From: Clostridium swellfunianum
Lineage (GTDB): Bacteria > Bacillota > Clostridia > Clostridiales > Clostridiaceae
Assembly: GCF_023656515.1 (NCBI RefSeq)
Contig: NZ_JAMOFV010000006.1
Span: 4,605,735-4,669,734 of the forward strand
Direction: 5' to 3'
DNA: 64,000 nt
Shown: positions 8,487 to 20,758 of the stretch, one piece after another
Layout: each line of letters opens with the position of its first letter
Position numbering within the stretch: the first letter of the stretch is position 1
Position numbers and translations under genes: made by a program
Notes under the pieces: model-generated
Seen by the model: only the letters and a program-made list of their open reading frames with translations
Databases searched by the model: none
What the model was told of the DNA's origin: nothing

Positions 8487-9662
8487 TTATAAATACTTCT
8501 TAATCTCATCAACCTTATTTAAGCTTTCCCAAGGTAAACTTATATCAGTTCTTCCAAAATGGCCGTATGCTGCAGTTTGCTTATATATTGGTCGTCTTAA
8601 ATCTAGCTGCGCAATAATAGCAGCAGGTCTTAAATCAAAAACCTTACTAACAATTTCAACAATCTTATCATCAGATATCTTGCCTGTACCAAAAGTATCT
8701 ACCTCAATAGAAACTGGTTTTGCTACCCCTATTGCATAGGCCAATTCAATTTCAAGTTTATCGGCAGCTCCAGCAGCTACAAGATTCTTTGCCACCCATC
8801 TTGCAGCATATGCAGCAGAACGGTCTACCTTTGTTGGATCTTTACCAGAGAAAGCACCGCCGCCATGTCTTCCATAACCGCCATAGGTATCTACAATAAT
8901 CTTTCGTCCTGTTAAACCTGAATCTCCTTGAGGACCGCCAATAACAAATCTTCCGGTTGGATTAATTAAATATTTTGTGTTTTCATCTAGCAATGCTTTG
9001 GGAACTACAGCCTTTATAACATGCTCAATTAAATCTCTTTCAATTTCTTCTCTAGTAACCTCTGGTCCATGTTGAGTAGAAATAACTATTGTATCAATTC
9101 TTACTGGTTTATCATTTTCATATTCTACTGTTACCTGTGTTTTACCATCCGGTCTTAAATAAGAAAGTGTTCCATTTTTTCTAATTTCAGATAATCTTCT
9201 TGAAAGCCTATGAGCCATGGCAATTGGAAGCGGCATGTGTTCTTCTGTTTCATTTGTAGCAAAGCCAAACATCATACCTTGATCTCCAGCACCTATAGCT
9301 TCTATATTATCAATTTCACCTTTCTTAGCCTCTAGAGCTTCATCAACACCCATGGCAATATCAGAAGATTGCTCATCTATAGAAGTAATAACTGAACAAG
9401 TATTAGCATCAAAACCATACTTTGCTCTGACATAACCTATTTCCTCTACAGTTTTTCTAACTACTCTAGGAATATCAACATAGCAGTTAGTTGTTATTTC
9501 TCCCATTACAAGTACCATTCCAGTTGTAACAGCTGTTTCACAAGCAACCCTTGCATTTGGATCCTTTTCAAGTATAGTATCTAATATAGCGTCAGATATT
9601 TGGTCGCAAATTTTATCTGGGTGTCCTTCTGTAACTGATTCTGATGTAAATAATCGTCTCAT
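8487..9662 (-). CDS. metK: S-adenosylmethionine synthetase
   Basis: Makes S-adenosylmethionine from methionine and ATP in the cytoplasm. The 391-residue length is standard and the signature segments are intact: [18 protein letters not shown] near residue 10, the [15 protein letters not shown] motif near residue 118 and [19 protein letters not shown] near residue 265. A TCCTCC-complement ribosome site precedes the ATG. The gene stands alone with its own terminator. I saw no S-box (SAM-I) riboswitch in the 240 bases upstream, so control by another route is likely. Confidence 0.97.
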   Translation of the reverse strand: MRRLFTSESVTEGHPDKICDQISDAILDTILEKDPNARVACETAVTTGMVLVMGEITTNCYVDIPRVVRKTVEEIGYVRAKYGFDANTCSVITSIDEQSSDIAMGVDEALEAKKGEIDNIEAIGAGDQGMMFGFATNETEEHMPLPIAMAHRLSRRLSEIRKNGTLSYLRPDGKTQVTVEYENDKPVRIDTIVISTQHGPEVTREEIERDLIEHVIKAVVPKALLDENTKYLINPTGRFVIGGPQGDSGLTGRKIIVDTYGGYGRHGGGAFSGKDPTKVDRSAAYAARWVAKNLVAAGAADKLEIELAYAIGVAKPVSIEVDTFGTGKISDDKIVEIVSKVFDLRPAAIIAQLDLRRPIYKQTAAYGHFGRTDISLPWESLNKVDEIKKYL

Positions 9663-9836
9663 TTTTTCCTCCTATATTTAAACAATATGTTTTACACTCT
9701 TAAATTTCTTTTATGTAAACTATATGTTTATTATAGAATTAAAATATTAATATTTAATTGTTAAAAATCTTAAGATTTCTTAAGATTATCTTCCTATAAA
9801 AAATGAAGACTCTTAAACCAGCTAACTCCTAGACAA

Positions 9837-9868
9837 AATTCCACCAGACTGATTAGTTTGGTGGAATT
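9837..9868 (-). terminator. Terminator hairpin after the ZIP transporter gene
   Basis: Arms AATTCCACCA and TGGTGGAATT with a 12-base loop GACTGATTAGTT. It is 48 bases after the ZIP stop; the minus-strand tail is only TTTTG, so termination strength is uncertain. The loop sequence recurs in hairpins at 19.8 and 31.4 kb. Confidence 0.6.
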
Positions 9869-9915
9869 CCTAAATGATTTCTTTCTTAAATATGATTCAA
9901 TCTCATTAATAAGCA

Positions 9916-10734
9916 TTACCCTAAAGCAACGTCTAATATCATCATAACAGCAAACCCTAACATGCAGCCTATTGTAGCAACATCAGTTTTTATACCTTCA
10001 CCTTGCTGTGCTTCTGGAATTAATTCTTCTACAACAACATAAATCATAGCTCCAGCTGCGAAGGCTAATGCATAGGGAAGCAGTGGCCGTATAGCAGTAA
10101 CTGCAAATGCTCCAATAACACCAGCTATTGGTTCAACTATACCAGATGCCTGACCATATAAAAATGATTTTCTTCTAGAAAATCCTTCTCTTCTAAGTGG
10201 TATTGATACCGCTGCACCTTCAGGGAAGTTTTGCAATCCAATACCTATCGCTAATGCTATAGCACCTCCTAAAGATGCAGATGGCAATCCATATGCCACA
10301 GCACCAAAAGCAACACCTACCGCAAGTCCTTCTGGAATATTGTGAAGAGTAATTGCAAGCACTAAAAGTATACTTCTTTGCCAGCTTGTTTTTACACCTT
10401 CGGCCTGTGAGGTATCAAGTCCCATATGGAGATGCGGTAATACTTTATCTACAACAAATAAAAATAGACCGCCTCCTAAAAAACCAATGGCCGCAGTTAC
10501 CCATGCAATCTGTCCTAAATCTTCTGCCATTTCAATTCCAGGTGCTAATAAAGACCAGAAGCTGGCTGCAATCATAACTCCTGCTGCAAATCCCAGCATG
10601 CCATTGAGCACCTTCTTATTTATTTTTTTAAAGAAAAACACTAATGCCGCACCAAGTGCTGTTACTCCCCATGTAAACAATGTTCCAATAAGTGCCTGCT
10701 GCACCGGGCTAAATTGTGATATCCATTTAATCAT
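9916..10734 (-). CDS. ZIP-family divalent metal transporter
   Basis: A 272-residue inner-membrane protein with about eight hydrophobic helices. The paired metal-site motifs [10 protein letters not shown] near residue 131 and NFPEGAAVS near residue 168 are diagnostic for ZIP (ZupT-like) carriers that import Zn, Fe or Mn. A histidine-containing loop (KVLPHLHMG) lies between helices 3 and 4. It follows the DtxR-type regulator gene by 14 bases and is surely co-transcribed, suggesting that the regulator senses the same metal and controls import. Which metal is not readable from sequence; iron or manganese is favoured by the feo genes next door. Confidence 0.9.
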   Translation of the reverse strand: MIKWISQFSPVQQALIGTLFTWGVTALGAALVFFFKKINKKVLNGMLGFAAGVMIAASFWSLLAPGIEMAEDLGQIAWVTAAIGFLGGGLFLFVVDKVLPHLHMGLDTSQAEGVKTSWQRSILLVLAITLHNIPEGLAVGVAFGAVAYGLPSASLGGAIALAIGIGLQNFPEGAAVSIPLRREGFSRRKSFLYGQASGIVEPIAGVIGAFAVTAIRPLLPYALAFAAGAMIYVVVEELIPEAQQGEGIKTDVATIGCMLGFAVMMILDVALG

Positions 10735-10748
10735 TTAAAACACCTCCA

Positions 10749-11384
10749 TTAATCAACATAAATTTTGCTTGCAGCTTCTCTGCCAATGATTATATACTTT
10801 TCTTTTTTTCTCAATGTAATTGGCCCATTATAAAGAGCCAAATCTACAATTGTTATACTGTCTCCGATATTAAGTCCCAGATGAGTCACATATCTTAACA
10901 GCTCGCTATCATCAGTTACTCGCCTAATTATTGTACTTTCATTAACCTCTAAGGAATCAAGTGTCCTACAATTGTTAATTTCTATAGTGTCTGAAGGAAT
11001 AGGGCTGCCATGAGGGCAAGTTTTGGGATAACCCAAATACTTTTCTAAACGCTCTTCAAATCTAGAGCTGGTTACATGTTCAAGCTTTTCAGCCTCATCA
11101 TGTACTTCATCCCAGGTGTAACCCAAATGATTTACCAGGAAAACCTCCCATAACCTATGACGTCGTATAATTTTTACTGCTTCTTCTGTTCCATATTGAG
11201 TTAACTTAATTCCTTTATATGGAGTATATTCAATATATTCTTCCTCAAGAAGCTTTTTTATCATTTCACTTACTGAAGGAGCAGACACACCTAATGCTGT
11301 GCATATATCCTTATTGTTTACTTGACTGGTACTTCCTCCAAGTTCATATATTACCTTAAGATAATCTTCCTTATTTTGTGTCAT
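10749..11384 (-). CDS. DtxR/MntR-type metal-dependent regulator (three-domain)
   Basis: The 211-residue protein has an N-terminal winged helix (residues about 5-65, motif DICTALGVSAPSVSEMIKKL), a helical metal-binding dimer domain with His/Glu/Cys ligands (DEAEKLEHVTSS and a HGSP stretch), and a C-terminal SH3-like FeoA-type domain from about residue 140. It should repress metal uptake genes when Fe2+ or Mn2+ is bound. The start at 11384 follows a perfect AGGAGG; an upstream in-frame start lacks one. An imperfect iron-box palindrome sits in its promoter region, suggesting autoregulation together with the ZIP gene. Confidence 0.88.
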   Translation of the reverse strand: MTQNKEDYLKVIYELGGSTSQVNNKDICTALGVSAPSVSEMIKKLLEEEYIEYTPYKGIKLTQYGTEEAVKIIRRHRLWEVFLVNHLGYTWDEVHDEAEKLEHVTSSRFEERLEKYLGYPKTCPHGSPIPSDTIEINNCRTLDSLEVNESTIIRRVTDDSELLRYVTHLGLNIGDSITIVDLALYNGPITLRKKEKYIIIGREAASKIYVD

Positions 11385-11458
11385 CACTTTTCCTCCTGAA
11401 TTCCTCATACCGCTTAAATAATTGTTAATTATTTATCCACGGCTACCTAAATTAATTT

Positions 11459-11472
11459 TTAGGTATGCCTAA
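11459..11472. promoter_or_regulatory. Candidate DtxR-type metal box
   Basis: TTAGGTATGCCTAA is a near-perfect palindrome resembling the known DtxR/IdeR core (TTAGGTTAGGCTAACC). On the minus strand it lies directly downstream of a TATAAT hexamer (11484-11479), a position suited to repress the regulator-ZIP operon. Confidence 0.55.
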
Positions 11473-11890
11473 TATATTATTATAGTATCACAAAATATAT
11501 TATTTGTGAATAGTAATTATTAATTATTATAAATTTACTAGATAAAGGCCATGGCTCTATAACTACCACCCCCAAATATCAATATAATTATAAAGGCCTC
11601 CGTCAAACTTAAACATGATGAAGGCTTTAAAAATAATACGTTCCAGTTCTAGTTTGCTAGAAATATAAACAATTTAAATATTTTTTCCACTTATTATATG
11701 AATTCTAGCACCAATTTAGAACTCAAATCATAGATTATATTAGAGTTAGCCTAGGGAAACAAATTCAGCCTACTGCAATATTCTTTCTTTAATATAAAAT
11801 TCAAGTTATACATAATTTCAAATTAGTAAAATTTAAAACTTTATTAAGGCTTATCTGAAATAAAATATAAATTATTTAGGAGGTCATTAT
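11473..11890. other. Intergenic region between the DtxR gene and feoA
   Basis: About 480 bases in all lie between the two divergent genes. The stretch holds a weaker box-like sequence TTAGAGTTAGCCTAGG at 11740-11755, which may serve feoA, and an imperfect hairpin at 11591-11629 (AAAGGCCTCC against GAAGGCTTT). No coding signal was found. Confidence 0.4.
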
Positions 11891-12118
11891 ATGCTAGGAT
11901 TAGATGCTGCATCAGTTGGAAGCTTTGTTACAGTTCAAGATTTATCATCTACTGGAATGCTTAGAGAAAGAATGCTTGCCCTGGGGTTAACCAAGGGTGC
12001 TAGGATAGAAGTAGTTAGAAAAGGTCCTTCAGGAGATCCGACAGTATATAATATTCGAGGTGCTATGATAGCATTCAGAAGAGAAGAAGCAGCTTTAATA
12101 AAAATTAATCATAATTAG
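11891..12118 (+). CDS. feoA: Ferrous iron transport protein A
   Basis: A 75-residue SH3-like protein with the FeoA pattern: LRERMLALGLTKGARIEVVRKGPSGDPTVYNIRGAMIAFR is reduced here to its key parts MLALGLTKGA and IRGAMIAFR. FeoA is a small cytosolic partner of the FeoB permease. An AGGAGG site lies 6 bases before the ATG. feoB follows 60 bases later on the same strand. Lone FeoA is typically 75-80 residues, so this is complete. Confidence 0.93.
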   Translation: MLGLDAASVGSFVTVQDLSSTGMLRERMLALGLTKGARIEVVRKGPSGDPTVYNIRGAMIAFRREEAALIKINHN

Positions 12119-12178
12119 AGGTAAATTGAAGCAGATTACCCCTGCTTCTAATAATTAATAATTTTCAGGAGGCATACA

Positions 12179-14293
12179 ATGGGCTTAACGTATCAATCAA
12201 CACAAAATGCTGCGTTAACAGATATCTTTACTATTGAAAAAAAAGAAGGACAATATGTAATTGCACTAGCGGGCAACCCAAATACAGGCAAAAGCACTGT
12301 TTTTAATTCTCTAACTGGACTTAAACAGCATACTGGAAACTGGCCTGGTAAAACTGTAGTAAATGCAAGGGGAGAATTTACTCACAAAGGCAAAGAAAAC
12401 ATTTTAGTGGATTTACCTGGTACTTACTCACTTTTTGCATCATCTGTGGAGGAAGAGGTAGCAAGAGACTTTATATGCTTTGGTAATTCAGATGCAGTAA
12501 TAGTAGTTACTGATGCAACCTGCCTTGAAAGAAACCTTAACCTTGTTTATCAGGTTATGGAGCTTACAGACAAGGTTGTACTTTGTATAAACCTTATAGA
12601 TGAAGCAAAAAAGAAAAATATAATTATAGATGGTCACGGCATTGAAAAGGCATTAGGTATACCAGTAATTTTATGTGCAGCAAGAAGCGGCATAGGCATT
12701 GATGAGCTTAAAGAAGCTGTATATAGTGTAGTTTCGGAAAAAATTGCTCCAAAGCCTAAAATAGTATACTATGAGAACTATATAGAAGATAGAATCAAAA
12801 TACTGCAGCCTATTATTGAAAAACATATCACAGGAATAAATTCCAGATGGCTGGCTTTAAGAATTATTGATGGAGATAATAAGCTTATGGAAGCTATCTT
12901 TAAAAACCTAGATCAGGAGGCTATGAAGAAAATACAGGAAGTGTCAGGTACTGAATCCAATAACAATAAAAGAAGTATTAGAGATGTTATTTCAGAGCAG
13001 ATATATAAGTCTGCAGAAGAAATAAGATATAAATATGTAAAGGAAGACAATGCTAAGCTTAATAGAGACAGGTTAATCGATAATTATATAACCTCAAAAA
13101 CTTTTGGAATTCCTTTGATGCTTTTGACCTTAGCAGTAGTATTTTGGATAACTATTACAGGTGCAAATGTCCCTTCTCAAATAATAGCAGACTTTCTCTT
13201 TAAAATTGAAGATAAAATTACACTATGGTTTACAAGCATAAATGCTCCAGCCTGGCTCCACGGTATTTTAGTACTTGGACTTTATAGGACACTAGCCTGG
13301 GTTGTATCTGTTATGCTTCCTCCAATGGCAATATTCTTCCCTCTCTTTACAATACTTGAGGATTTAGGATATTTACCAAGGGTTGCTTTTAATCTTGACC
13401 ACTTATTTAAAAAAGCTTGTGCTCATGGAAAACAGTGCCTCACTATGTGTATGGGATTTGGATGTAATGCAGCAGGAATAATAGCCTGCAGAATAATTGA
13501 ATCTCCAAGAGAAAGGCTTATAGCAACTTTAACCAATAACTTTGTTCCTTGCAACGGAAGATTTCCAACCTTGATTGCAATTTCTACAGTTTTTCTTGTT
13601 GCAAAAGGCGGCGTGAACTCAGGTATTCTTCCTGTTCTTTCTGTAACAGGTTTAGTTGTTATTGGTATAGGTGTAACCCTATTAGTATCCTATATTTTAT
13701 CTAAGACACTTTTAAAAGGAGTTCCTTCTACCTTTACTTTAGAGCTTCCACCCTATAGAGTGCCTCAAATAGGAAGAGTTTTATATACTTCTATAATTGA
13801 CAGAACAATATTTGTTCTGTGGAGAGCCGTAATTATTGCTGCCCCAGCCGGTGCTATAACTTGGATACTTGGAAATATATATATTGGCGATTTAAGTATC
13901 ATAGGTCATGCCGCAGCTTTCCTTGATCCTCTTGCAAAGCTTATTGGACTAGACGGTTTTATATTAATGGCTTTTATTTTAGGACTTCCTGCCAATGAAA
14001 TTGTGCTTCCCATACTTTTAATGTCTTATTTATCAACAGGCGCAATGATTGAATTTGAAAGTATAGATTCTTTAAGAAAAATATTACTTGACCATGGTTG
14101 GACCTATCTGACAGCATTAAATACTATGTTATTTAGTCTGCTTCACTGGCCTTGTGCCACCACACTTTTAACCATAAAAAAAGAAACAGGAAGCTTCAAG
14201 TGGACAGCGTTATCGACACTTGTTCCAACAGGAATAGCTTTTGCTGTATGCTTCTTAACAACGTTAATTTTCAGAATCCTAGGTTTAGGGTAA
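12179..14293 (+). CDS. feoB: Ferrous iron permease
   Basis: FeoB imports Fe2+ under anaerobic conditions. The 704-residue protein has an N-terminal G domain with G1 GNPNTGKST near residue 34, G3 DLPGTYS, G4 INLIDE, then a helical spacer and a membrane region of about ten helices from residue 295, with two Gate repeats and the conserved cysteine segment MCMGFGCNAAGI near residue 425. An N-terminal extension of about 25 residues precedes the G domain. CAGGAGG lies 6 bases before the start. It pairs with feoA and ends at a strong bidirectional terminator. Confidence 0.97.
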   Translation: MGLTYQSTQNAALTDIFTIEKKEGQYVIALAGNPNTGKSTVFNSLTGLKQHTGNWPGKTVVNARGEFTHKGKENILVDLPGTYSLFASSVEEEVARDFICFGNSDAVIVVTDATCLERNLNLVYQVMELTDKVVLCINLIDEAKKKNIIIDGHGIEKALGIPVILCAARSGIGIDELKEAVYSVVSEKIAPKPKIVYYENYIEDRIKILQPIIEKHITGINSRWLALRIIDGDNKLMEAIFKNLDQEAMKKIQEVSGTESNNNKRSIRDVISEQIYKSAEEIRYKYVKEDNAKLNRDRLIDNYITSKTFGIPLMLLTLAVVFWITITGANVPSQIIADFLFKIEDKITLWFTSINAPAWLHGILVLGLYRTLAWVVSVMLPPMAIFFPLFTILEDLGYLPRVAFNLDHLFKKACAHGKQCLTMCMGFGCNAAGIIACRIIESPRERLIATLTNNFVPCNGRFPTLIAISTVFLVAKGGVNSGILPVLSVTGLVVIGIGVTLLVSYILSKTLLKGVPSTFTLELPPYRVPQIGRVLYTSIIDRTIFVLWRAVIIAAPAGAITWILGNIYIGDLSIIGHAAAFLDPLAKLIGLDGFILMAFILGLPANEIVLPILLMSYLSTGAMIEFESIDSLRKILLDHGWTYLTALNTMLFSLLHWPCATTLLTIKKETGSFKWTALSTLVPTGIAFAVCFLTTLIFRILGLG

Positions 14294-14311
14294 AAATATT
14301 TACACTAAAAA

Positions 14312-14342
14312 GTACGGGACTAAGTTTTAAAGCGTCCCGTAC
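14312..14342. terminator. Bidirectional terminator between feoB and the second DtxR-type gene
   Basis: GTACGGGAC and GTCCCGTAC with a 13-base loop; T-rich tails exist on both strands, fitting two convergent genes that end on either side. Confidence 0.85.
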
Positions 14343-14345
14343 ATT

Positions 14346-14819
14346 TTAGTCTTTATTTTTCTCTTTTCTATAAGCATTAAACCTTTCAAGCAAGTCAGGA
14401 TAATCTTGAAAAAAATCTACCAGATCTTTAATTCCTTTTAATACTTCTTCATTTATTGTGTGTTCAATTTTTTCAGTTTCTAATAATAAACCTTCTGTAA
14501 CATTTAAAAACTTTAGAAACTTTTCTATTAAATTATGACGTTTAAGTAGTGATTTACCGATTTCAACTCCGCTTGCCTCAAGCATTATCACACCATATTT
14601 TTCGTACTTTACAAGCTTCATTTCGGACAATTTGTGTATCATTTTACTCACAGAAGAAGGTTGAACATTAAGTGCTGAAGCAAGGTCATTCACTCTTGTA
14701 AATCCATTACTACTTGAAAGTCTATATATCATCTCCATATAATCTTCAGCTGAAGGAGTTAATAAATCTTGGTCTTTTCTTATATATTCACTAAAAGTAA
14801 AAAATTCATATTGAGACAC
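14346..14819 (-). CDS. Short DtxR/MntR-type regulator
   Basis: A 157-residue protein with the winged helix (residues about 22-85, AEDYMEMIYRLSSSNGF and VNDLASALNVQPSSVSKMIHKL) and a dimer/metal domain (KRHNLIEKFLKFL and ETEKIEHTINEEV), but without the C-terminal SH3 domain of its neighbour at 10.7 kb. That length and layout fit MntR. It is convergent with feoB. The start codon is GTG at 14819 with an AGGGA ribosome site; no better ATG is nearby. It may sense Mn2+ or Fe2+ and control feo or the ZIP gene, which is inference. Confidence 0.85.
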   Translation of the reverse strand: MSQYEFFTFSEYIRKDQDLLTPSAEDYMEMIYRLSSSNGFTRVNDLASALNVQPSSVSKMIHKLSEMKLVKYEKYGVIMLEASGVEIGKSLLKRHNLIEKFLKFLNVTEGLLLETEKIEHTINEEVLKGIKDLVDFFQDYPDLLERFNAYRKEKNKD

Positions 14820-14997
14820 TATATCCCTACTCTACGAAGTATTGTTACTTAATTATATGATTCTTTAGCATTAAATATTTGTTTATTTATTCTAAAAGAC
14901 TATTATCACTATTGCCATTAATAAACATATCCAAATCCACCGCCTACTAGCTTTCATTTATTTTTCAATTCCTAAGGAGTAGACAACAGCTTCCCTG

Positions 14998-17652
<2,655 letters not shown>

Positions 17653-17841
17653 CTATTAAGATATTTCTGTTCCTATGATACACACAAAAGGCTCAGCTTA
17701 TAAGCCTGTTATTTGAAAATTTTATATGATATAATAATAGTGGGGATGAGTAGTTGAATTTATTCATACCTTAGCGCAAATATTCTTAGTTATGAGTAAA
17801 AATTAAATTCTCTATAAGAAAGAGGGCGTCAAATTCCAGCG

Positions 17842-18576
17842 CTATTTAATGTGGGACAATATATCCTTGATATATTTATAAAGTTCTCCACTCATGCCGC
17901 TTCCTTTTGCTGCATGAGGGTTATCTGTGTAGTAGCGTTCAGCAGAGTGCATAATCCCTGAATCTCCTCCTGTAAAAAAATCCATTTCCTCCTTCCATCT
18001 CTTTACCAACTCAATGACTCTTGGGTTGTATACTGATGTACCCTTTTCCATTTCAGATTGAAGTAAATAATTTATTTCATTCCAATTGTAAGCAAACTTA
18101 TCTGAATCAATGTTATTAAGCTTACCATATTGCTTTTTCATTATATTTATTTGCTCTTGAGTAAAATAATCCTTTTGATTCTTAATCAATTGTATTGAAC
18201 TAATAAACTGTTCTAAATTTGGTTTTTTCAGCGAATTGAAAACTTCCCATAGTTCCTGCAGTTGCAGCATTAATTCTTCTTTCAGCTTAATTTCCTGGTT
18301 TAACCGTTCAATCTGCATCTCAATAATTTCCTTTGGATTATATTCAGGATTCTCAAAAAATTCTTTAATTTCATCTAAAGAAAAATCTAATTCCTTCAGT
18401 GACATAATTTGCTGGAGTTTCACTATATCATCTTCTGCATATAAACGATGACCTGAGTCTGTTCGAAACGTGGGACTTAGAAGACCAATTTCATCGTAAT
18501 GATGAAGAGTTCTTATTGTAAGCCCTGCGAGCTTAGATAGCTCACCTACCTTCCAGGTTCTATTCTGCACTATCAT
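17842..18576 (-). CDS. MerR-family regulator with TipAS-type effector domain
   Basis: Residues about 8-75 form the MerR winged helix (KVGELSKLAGLTIRTLHHYDEIGLL, shown here as its key parts VGELSKLAG and TLHHYDEIGLL), followed by a coiled-coil helix rich in Leu and Glu, and a C-terminal all-helical TipAS-like domain (NPHAAKGSGMSGELYKYI). TipAS domains bind thiopeptide antibiotics and turn the regulator into an activator. The gene follows hslO by about 20 bases, so both probably share the MerR-type promoter near 19.6 kb. The start is ambiguous between GTG 18579, ATG 18576 and GTG 18570, all near AGAAGGAT. The effector is unknown. Confidence 0.85.
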   Translation of the reverse strand: MIVQNRTWKVGELSKLAGLTIRTLHHYDEIGLLSPTFRTDSGHRLYAEDDIVKLQQIMSLKELDFSLDEIKEFFENPEYNPKEIIEMQIERLNQEIKLKEELMLQLQELWEVFNSLKKPNLEQFISSIQLIKNQKDYFTQEQINIMKKQYGKLNNIDSDKFAYNWNEINYLLQSEMEKGTSVYNPRVIELVKRWKEEMDFFTGGDSGIMHSAERYYTDNPHAAKGSGMSGELYKYIKDILSHIK

Positions 18577-18598
18577 CACATCCTTCTAAAAGTTTTAT

Positions 18599-19462
18599 CT
18601 ATCTTACAAGATTTTCTATCTCCTGAGGACTAAAAGAGTATTTCTCTCCACAAACATTACATACAATCTCCATTGACTTTTCACTTTTATATGCATGAGC
18701 CAACTCTTCCTTATTTAGAGAATATAGCATAGGATAAAAAGCTTCTTTAGAACACCCGCAAAGGAATTGAACTGGATAGTGTTCAACTATTTCAATATCT
18801 TTAAATAATAGGTAAGGGATTTCTTTGAAATTCTCCTTCCTTCCCAAATTTAATAAAATCGACTGGTTTTCAGAAAAAATTTTCTGAATATCATCAATAA
18901 GACTACTATGACCGCCAGGGAGCAGTTGAGCCATTATACCTCTACATAAAGCAATTTCATTATTTTCATTATAAATCATATTTACTGAGAAAAAAGAATC
19001 AGTCTGCTCACTTTGTTTAAAAAAATATGAAAAATCATCAACAATATTTCCATAGGGCATATCTGTTATTCCTGTAAAAATACTGTGCATTCCTAAATCT
19101 TTTAATACTTGAATTGAGCCTTTGTCCCCTATTAATTCTTCAACGGACAAAATATTTGTATTGCCTAAAGGTGCATTTAATAATGCGTCATTAATGTAAC
19201 CACGGATATTCCCACTAGAATCCACATCCGCAAAAATTTTATAATTTCGATTGCTTGCATTAATCTTTATACTAACCCTCTGATTCCCTTTTAAGGTTCC
19301 GGATATTAAAGTTGCAGCTGATACAGTTTTGCCCAGTGCAGTTTTTAAAGTCTTACTTATATTTTTACGATTACAGATTTCTTTTATCATATCTGTATTT
19401 TCCATAAAAAAAATACGCACTTGCTTATTATAGGCTAATGTTTTTAAAATATAGTTTTTCAT
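18599..19462 (-). CDS. hslO: Redox-regulated chaperone Hsp33
   Basis: Hsp33 is a cytosolic holdase switched on by oxidation of its zinc-binding cysteines. The 287-residue protein ends with the CxC (FLCGCSKEAF, near residue 237) and CxxC (VCNVCGEKY, near residue 269) pairs and has the family segments SAATLISGTLKG, GNIRGYI and LLPGG. The N-terminus is typical of clostridial forms. An AAAGGAA site precedes the ATG. It lies directly upstream of a MerR-TipAS gene and downstream of a promoter with a 19-bp spacer, so an antibiotic- or stress-responsive operon is likely. Confidence 0.92.
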   Translation of the reverse strand: MKNYILKTLAYNKQVRIFFMENTDMIKEICNRKNISKTLKTALGKTVSAATLISGTLKGNQRVSIKINASNRNYKIFADVDSSGNIRGYINDALLNAPLGNTNILSVEELIGDKGSIQVLKDLGMHSIFTGITDMPYGNIVDDFSYFFKQSEQTDSFFSVNMIYNENNEIALCRGIMAQLLPGGHSSLIDDIQKIFSENQSILLNLGRKENFKEIPYLLFKDIEIVEHYPVQFLCGCSKEAFYPMLYSLNKEELAHAYKSEKSMEIVCNVCGEKYSFSPQEIENLVR

Positions 19463-19541
19463 TCTAGTTTAAATTCCTTTCTAAATTTTTAGTTTACTCT
19501 CAGTTTTTACTTGGATAATCTCGCAAGCTGCTTCATCACAT

Positions 19542-19551
19542 CTTACGTAAG
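19542..19551. promoter_or_regulatory. Short palindrome in the hslO leader
   Basis: CTTACGTAAG is a perfect palindrome 22 bases downstream of the -10 box. It resembles the CCTTACGTTAGG dyad in the promoter spacer and may be a second site for the same regulator. Confidence 0.4.
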
Positions 19552-19572
19552 GCTATACTAGATATTAAATAA

Positions 19573-19603
19573 ATCATACAACCTAACGTAAGGTGAGGTT
19601 CAA
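19573..19603 (-). promoter_or_regulatory. MerR-type promoter of hslO-merR
   Basis: On the minus strand TTGAAC (19603-19598) and TATGAT (19578-19573) are separated by exactly 19 bases, longer than the usual 17, and the spacer holds the imperfect inverted repeat ACCTTACGTTAGGT. This layout is the established hallmark of promoters that MerR-family proteins activate by untwisting. The nearest candidate regulator is the MerR-TipAS gene of the same operon. Confidence 0.75.
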
Positions 19604-19764
19604 GAGTTATTTTTCATTTACCAAAAATATACGTTTATAAGACTTTACCAATTTTGTGTAGTAATCTAACCTGACGGCAGCTTATGGAAAATTATCTGCA
19701 ATTTTGATGAATTCAAAACTCAGCTTAAAAGTATCTTTAGTTCTACTATGAGATACGCCCCAAT

Positions 19765-19799
19765 AAAAAAATTCCCTCAAACTAATAAGTCTGAGGGAA
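19765..19799 (-). terminator. Terminator of the tetR-mph operon
   Basis: TTCCCTCA and TGAGGGAA arms with a 12-base loop, followed on the minus strand by seven T residues. It lies 26 bases after the mph stop. Confidence 0.88.
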
Positions 19800-19824
19800 C
19801 ATACCGGTGCTAATATCACACCGC

Positions 19825-20733
19825 TTACGAATCTTTTACTTCTAACGCTTTCTTCGCCATCTGAACATATTCCGGAGCACCAGATATCATTGCAAACTCA
19901 GCAATTGATACTGGATACGCTGCAACCAGTTCAATAATATGCTCTTTCATCTTAGTCCAGCAATATCCACCCGCTTCTTTATAAGCAAGAATCAAGGCTT
20001 CTAGTGCTTCTTCTCCGAATGCTCTATAATGAAAAACAAAGTCATTTGATATATCTGTAACCTTAGCTTCAGTCCAGTCAATTAATCCAGTCACAGTAGC
20101 CTCTTTATCAATCATAGTATGTCCTGCATGAACATCTCCATGGATTAGCCCTGTTTTCTTAGGCCACATTTCATCATCATTAATCCATGCCTGCCACCTG
20201 TTCCATAGCTTCTCACCCACATCAAACTTTGCTTTTACATCATCCATACGCTGCTTCATTGATACTCTTGCCTGTTCCGGTGTTTGCACTGATAAACCGA
20301 ATTCACTAGCTTTATCACTAGGTATTCTATGTAGCTCTGCTAACACTCTACCAAGAGACTTGTGAAATGATTCTGGAACATTGTTGATATCTATCTCCCA
20401 AACATAGTTTCCTATATTATGATCTATAGTTCCTGCTGGTACACCATCTAACTTTTTGTATGCTATTAACTCATCTGTGTAAATGACCCAGTTTGGTGCT
20501 TGAAAGTTATTACTATATCGATTCACCAAATCTAAAGCCTGCTTTTCAACTTTTGTCCTTGGCATTACATCATCACGTCTAGGAACGCGAAGAACCCATT
20601 CATTGCCTTGCTGATCAGTAGCAAATATTGCTAAAAAGTCAAGCCCTGATTCATTAAATACTAAAGTATCTTCCTTTAGAACTAATCCATGTTTTATTGC
20701 AATTTCAATAACTTCTCTATTTGTTTTACTCAT
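19825..20733 (-). CDS. mph: Macrolide 2'-phosphotransferase (Mph family)
   Basis: This 302-residue kinase should phosphorylate the 2'-hydroxyl of the desosamine sugar of macrolides with GTP or ATP, inactivating them. The catalytic loop [14 protein letters not shown] near residue 195 and the metal motif [13 protein letters not shown] near residue 217 are intact, and the N-terminal lobe segments [28 protein letters not shown] (key part [10 protein letters not shown]) and [13 protein letters not shown] look very close to what I recall of Mph(B). The start at 20733 has AGGAT at proper distance; a GTG three codons earlier does not. It follows a TetR gene by 25 bases, an arrangement like the inducible mphR-mphA pair. 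Confidence 0.93.
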   Translation of the reverse strand: MSKTNREVIEIAIKHGLVLKEDTLVFNESGLDFLAIFATDQQGNEWVLRVPRRDDVMPRTKVEKQALDLVNRYSNNFQAPNWVIYTDELIAYKKLDGVPAGTIDHNIGNYVWEIDINNVPESFHKSLGRVLAELHRIPSDKASEFGLSVQTPEQARVSMKQRMDDVKAKFDVGEKLWNRWQAWINDDEMWPKKTGLIHGDVHAGHTMIDKEATVTGLIDWTEAKVTDISNDFVFHYRAFGEEALEALILAYKEAGGYCWTKMKEHIIELVAAYPVSIAEFAMISGAPEYVQMAKKALEVKDS

Positions 20734-20758
20734 TCTTATCACATCCTAAACATTTTTA

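Noticed and set aside
9663-9836. Possible SAM riboswitch before metK
   Set aside because: The leader is short and AT-rich and I could not find the conserved S-box helices.
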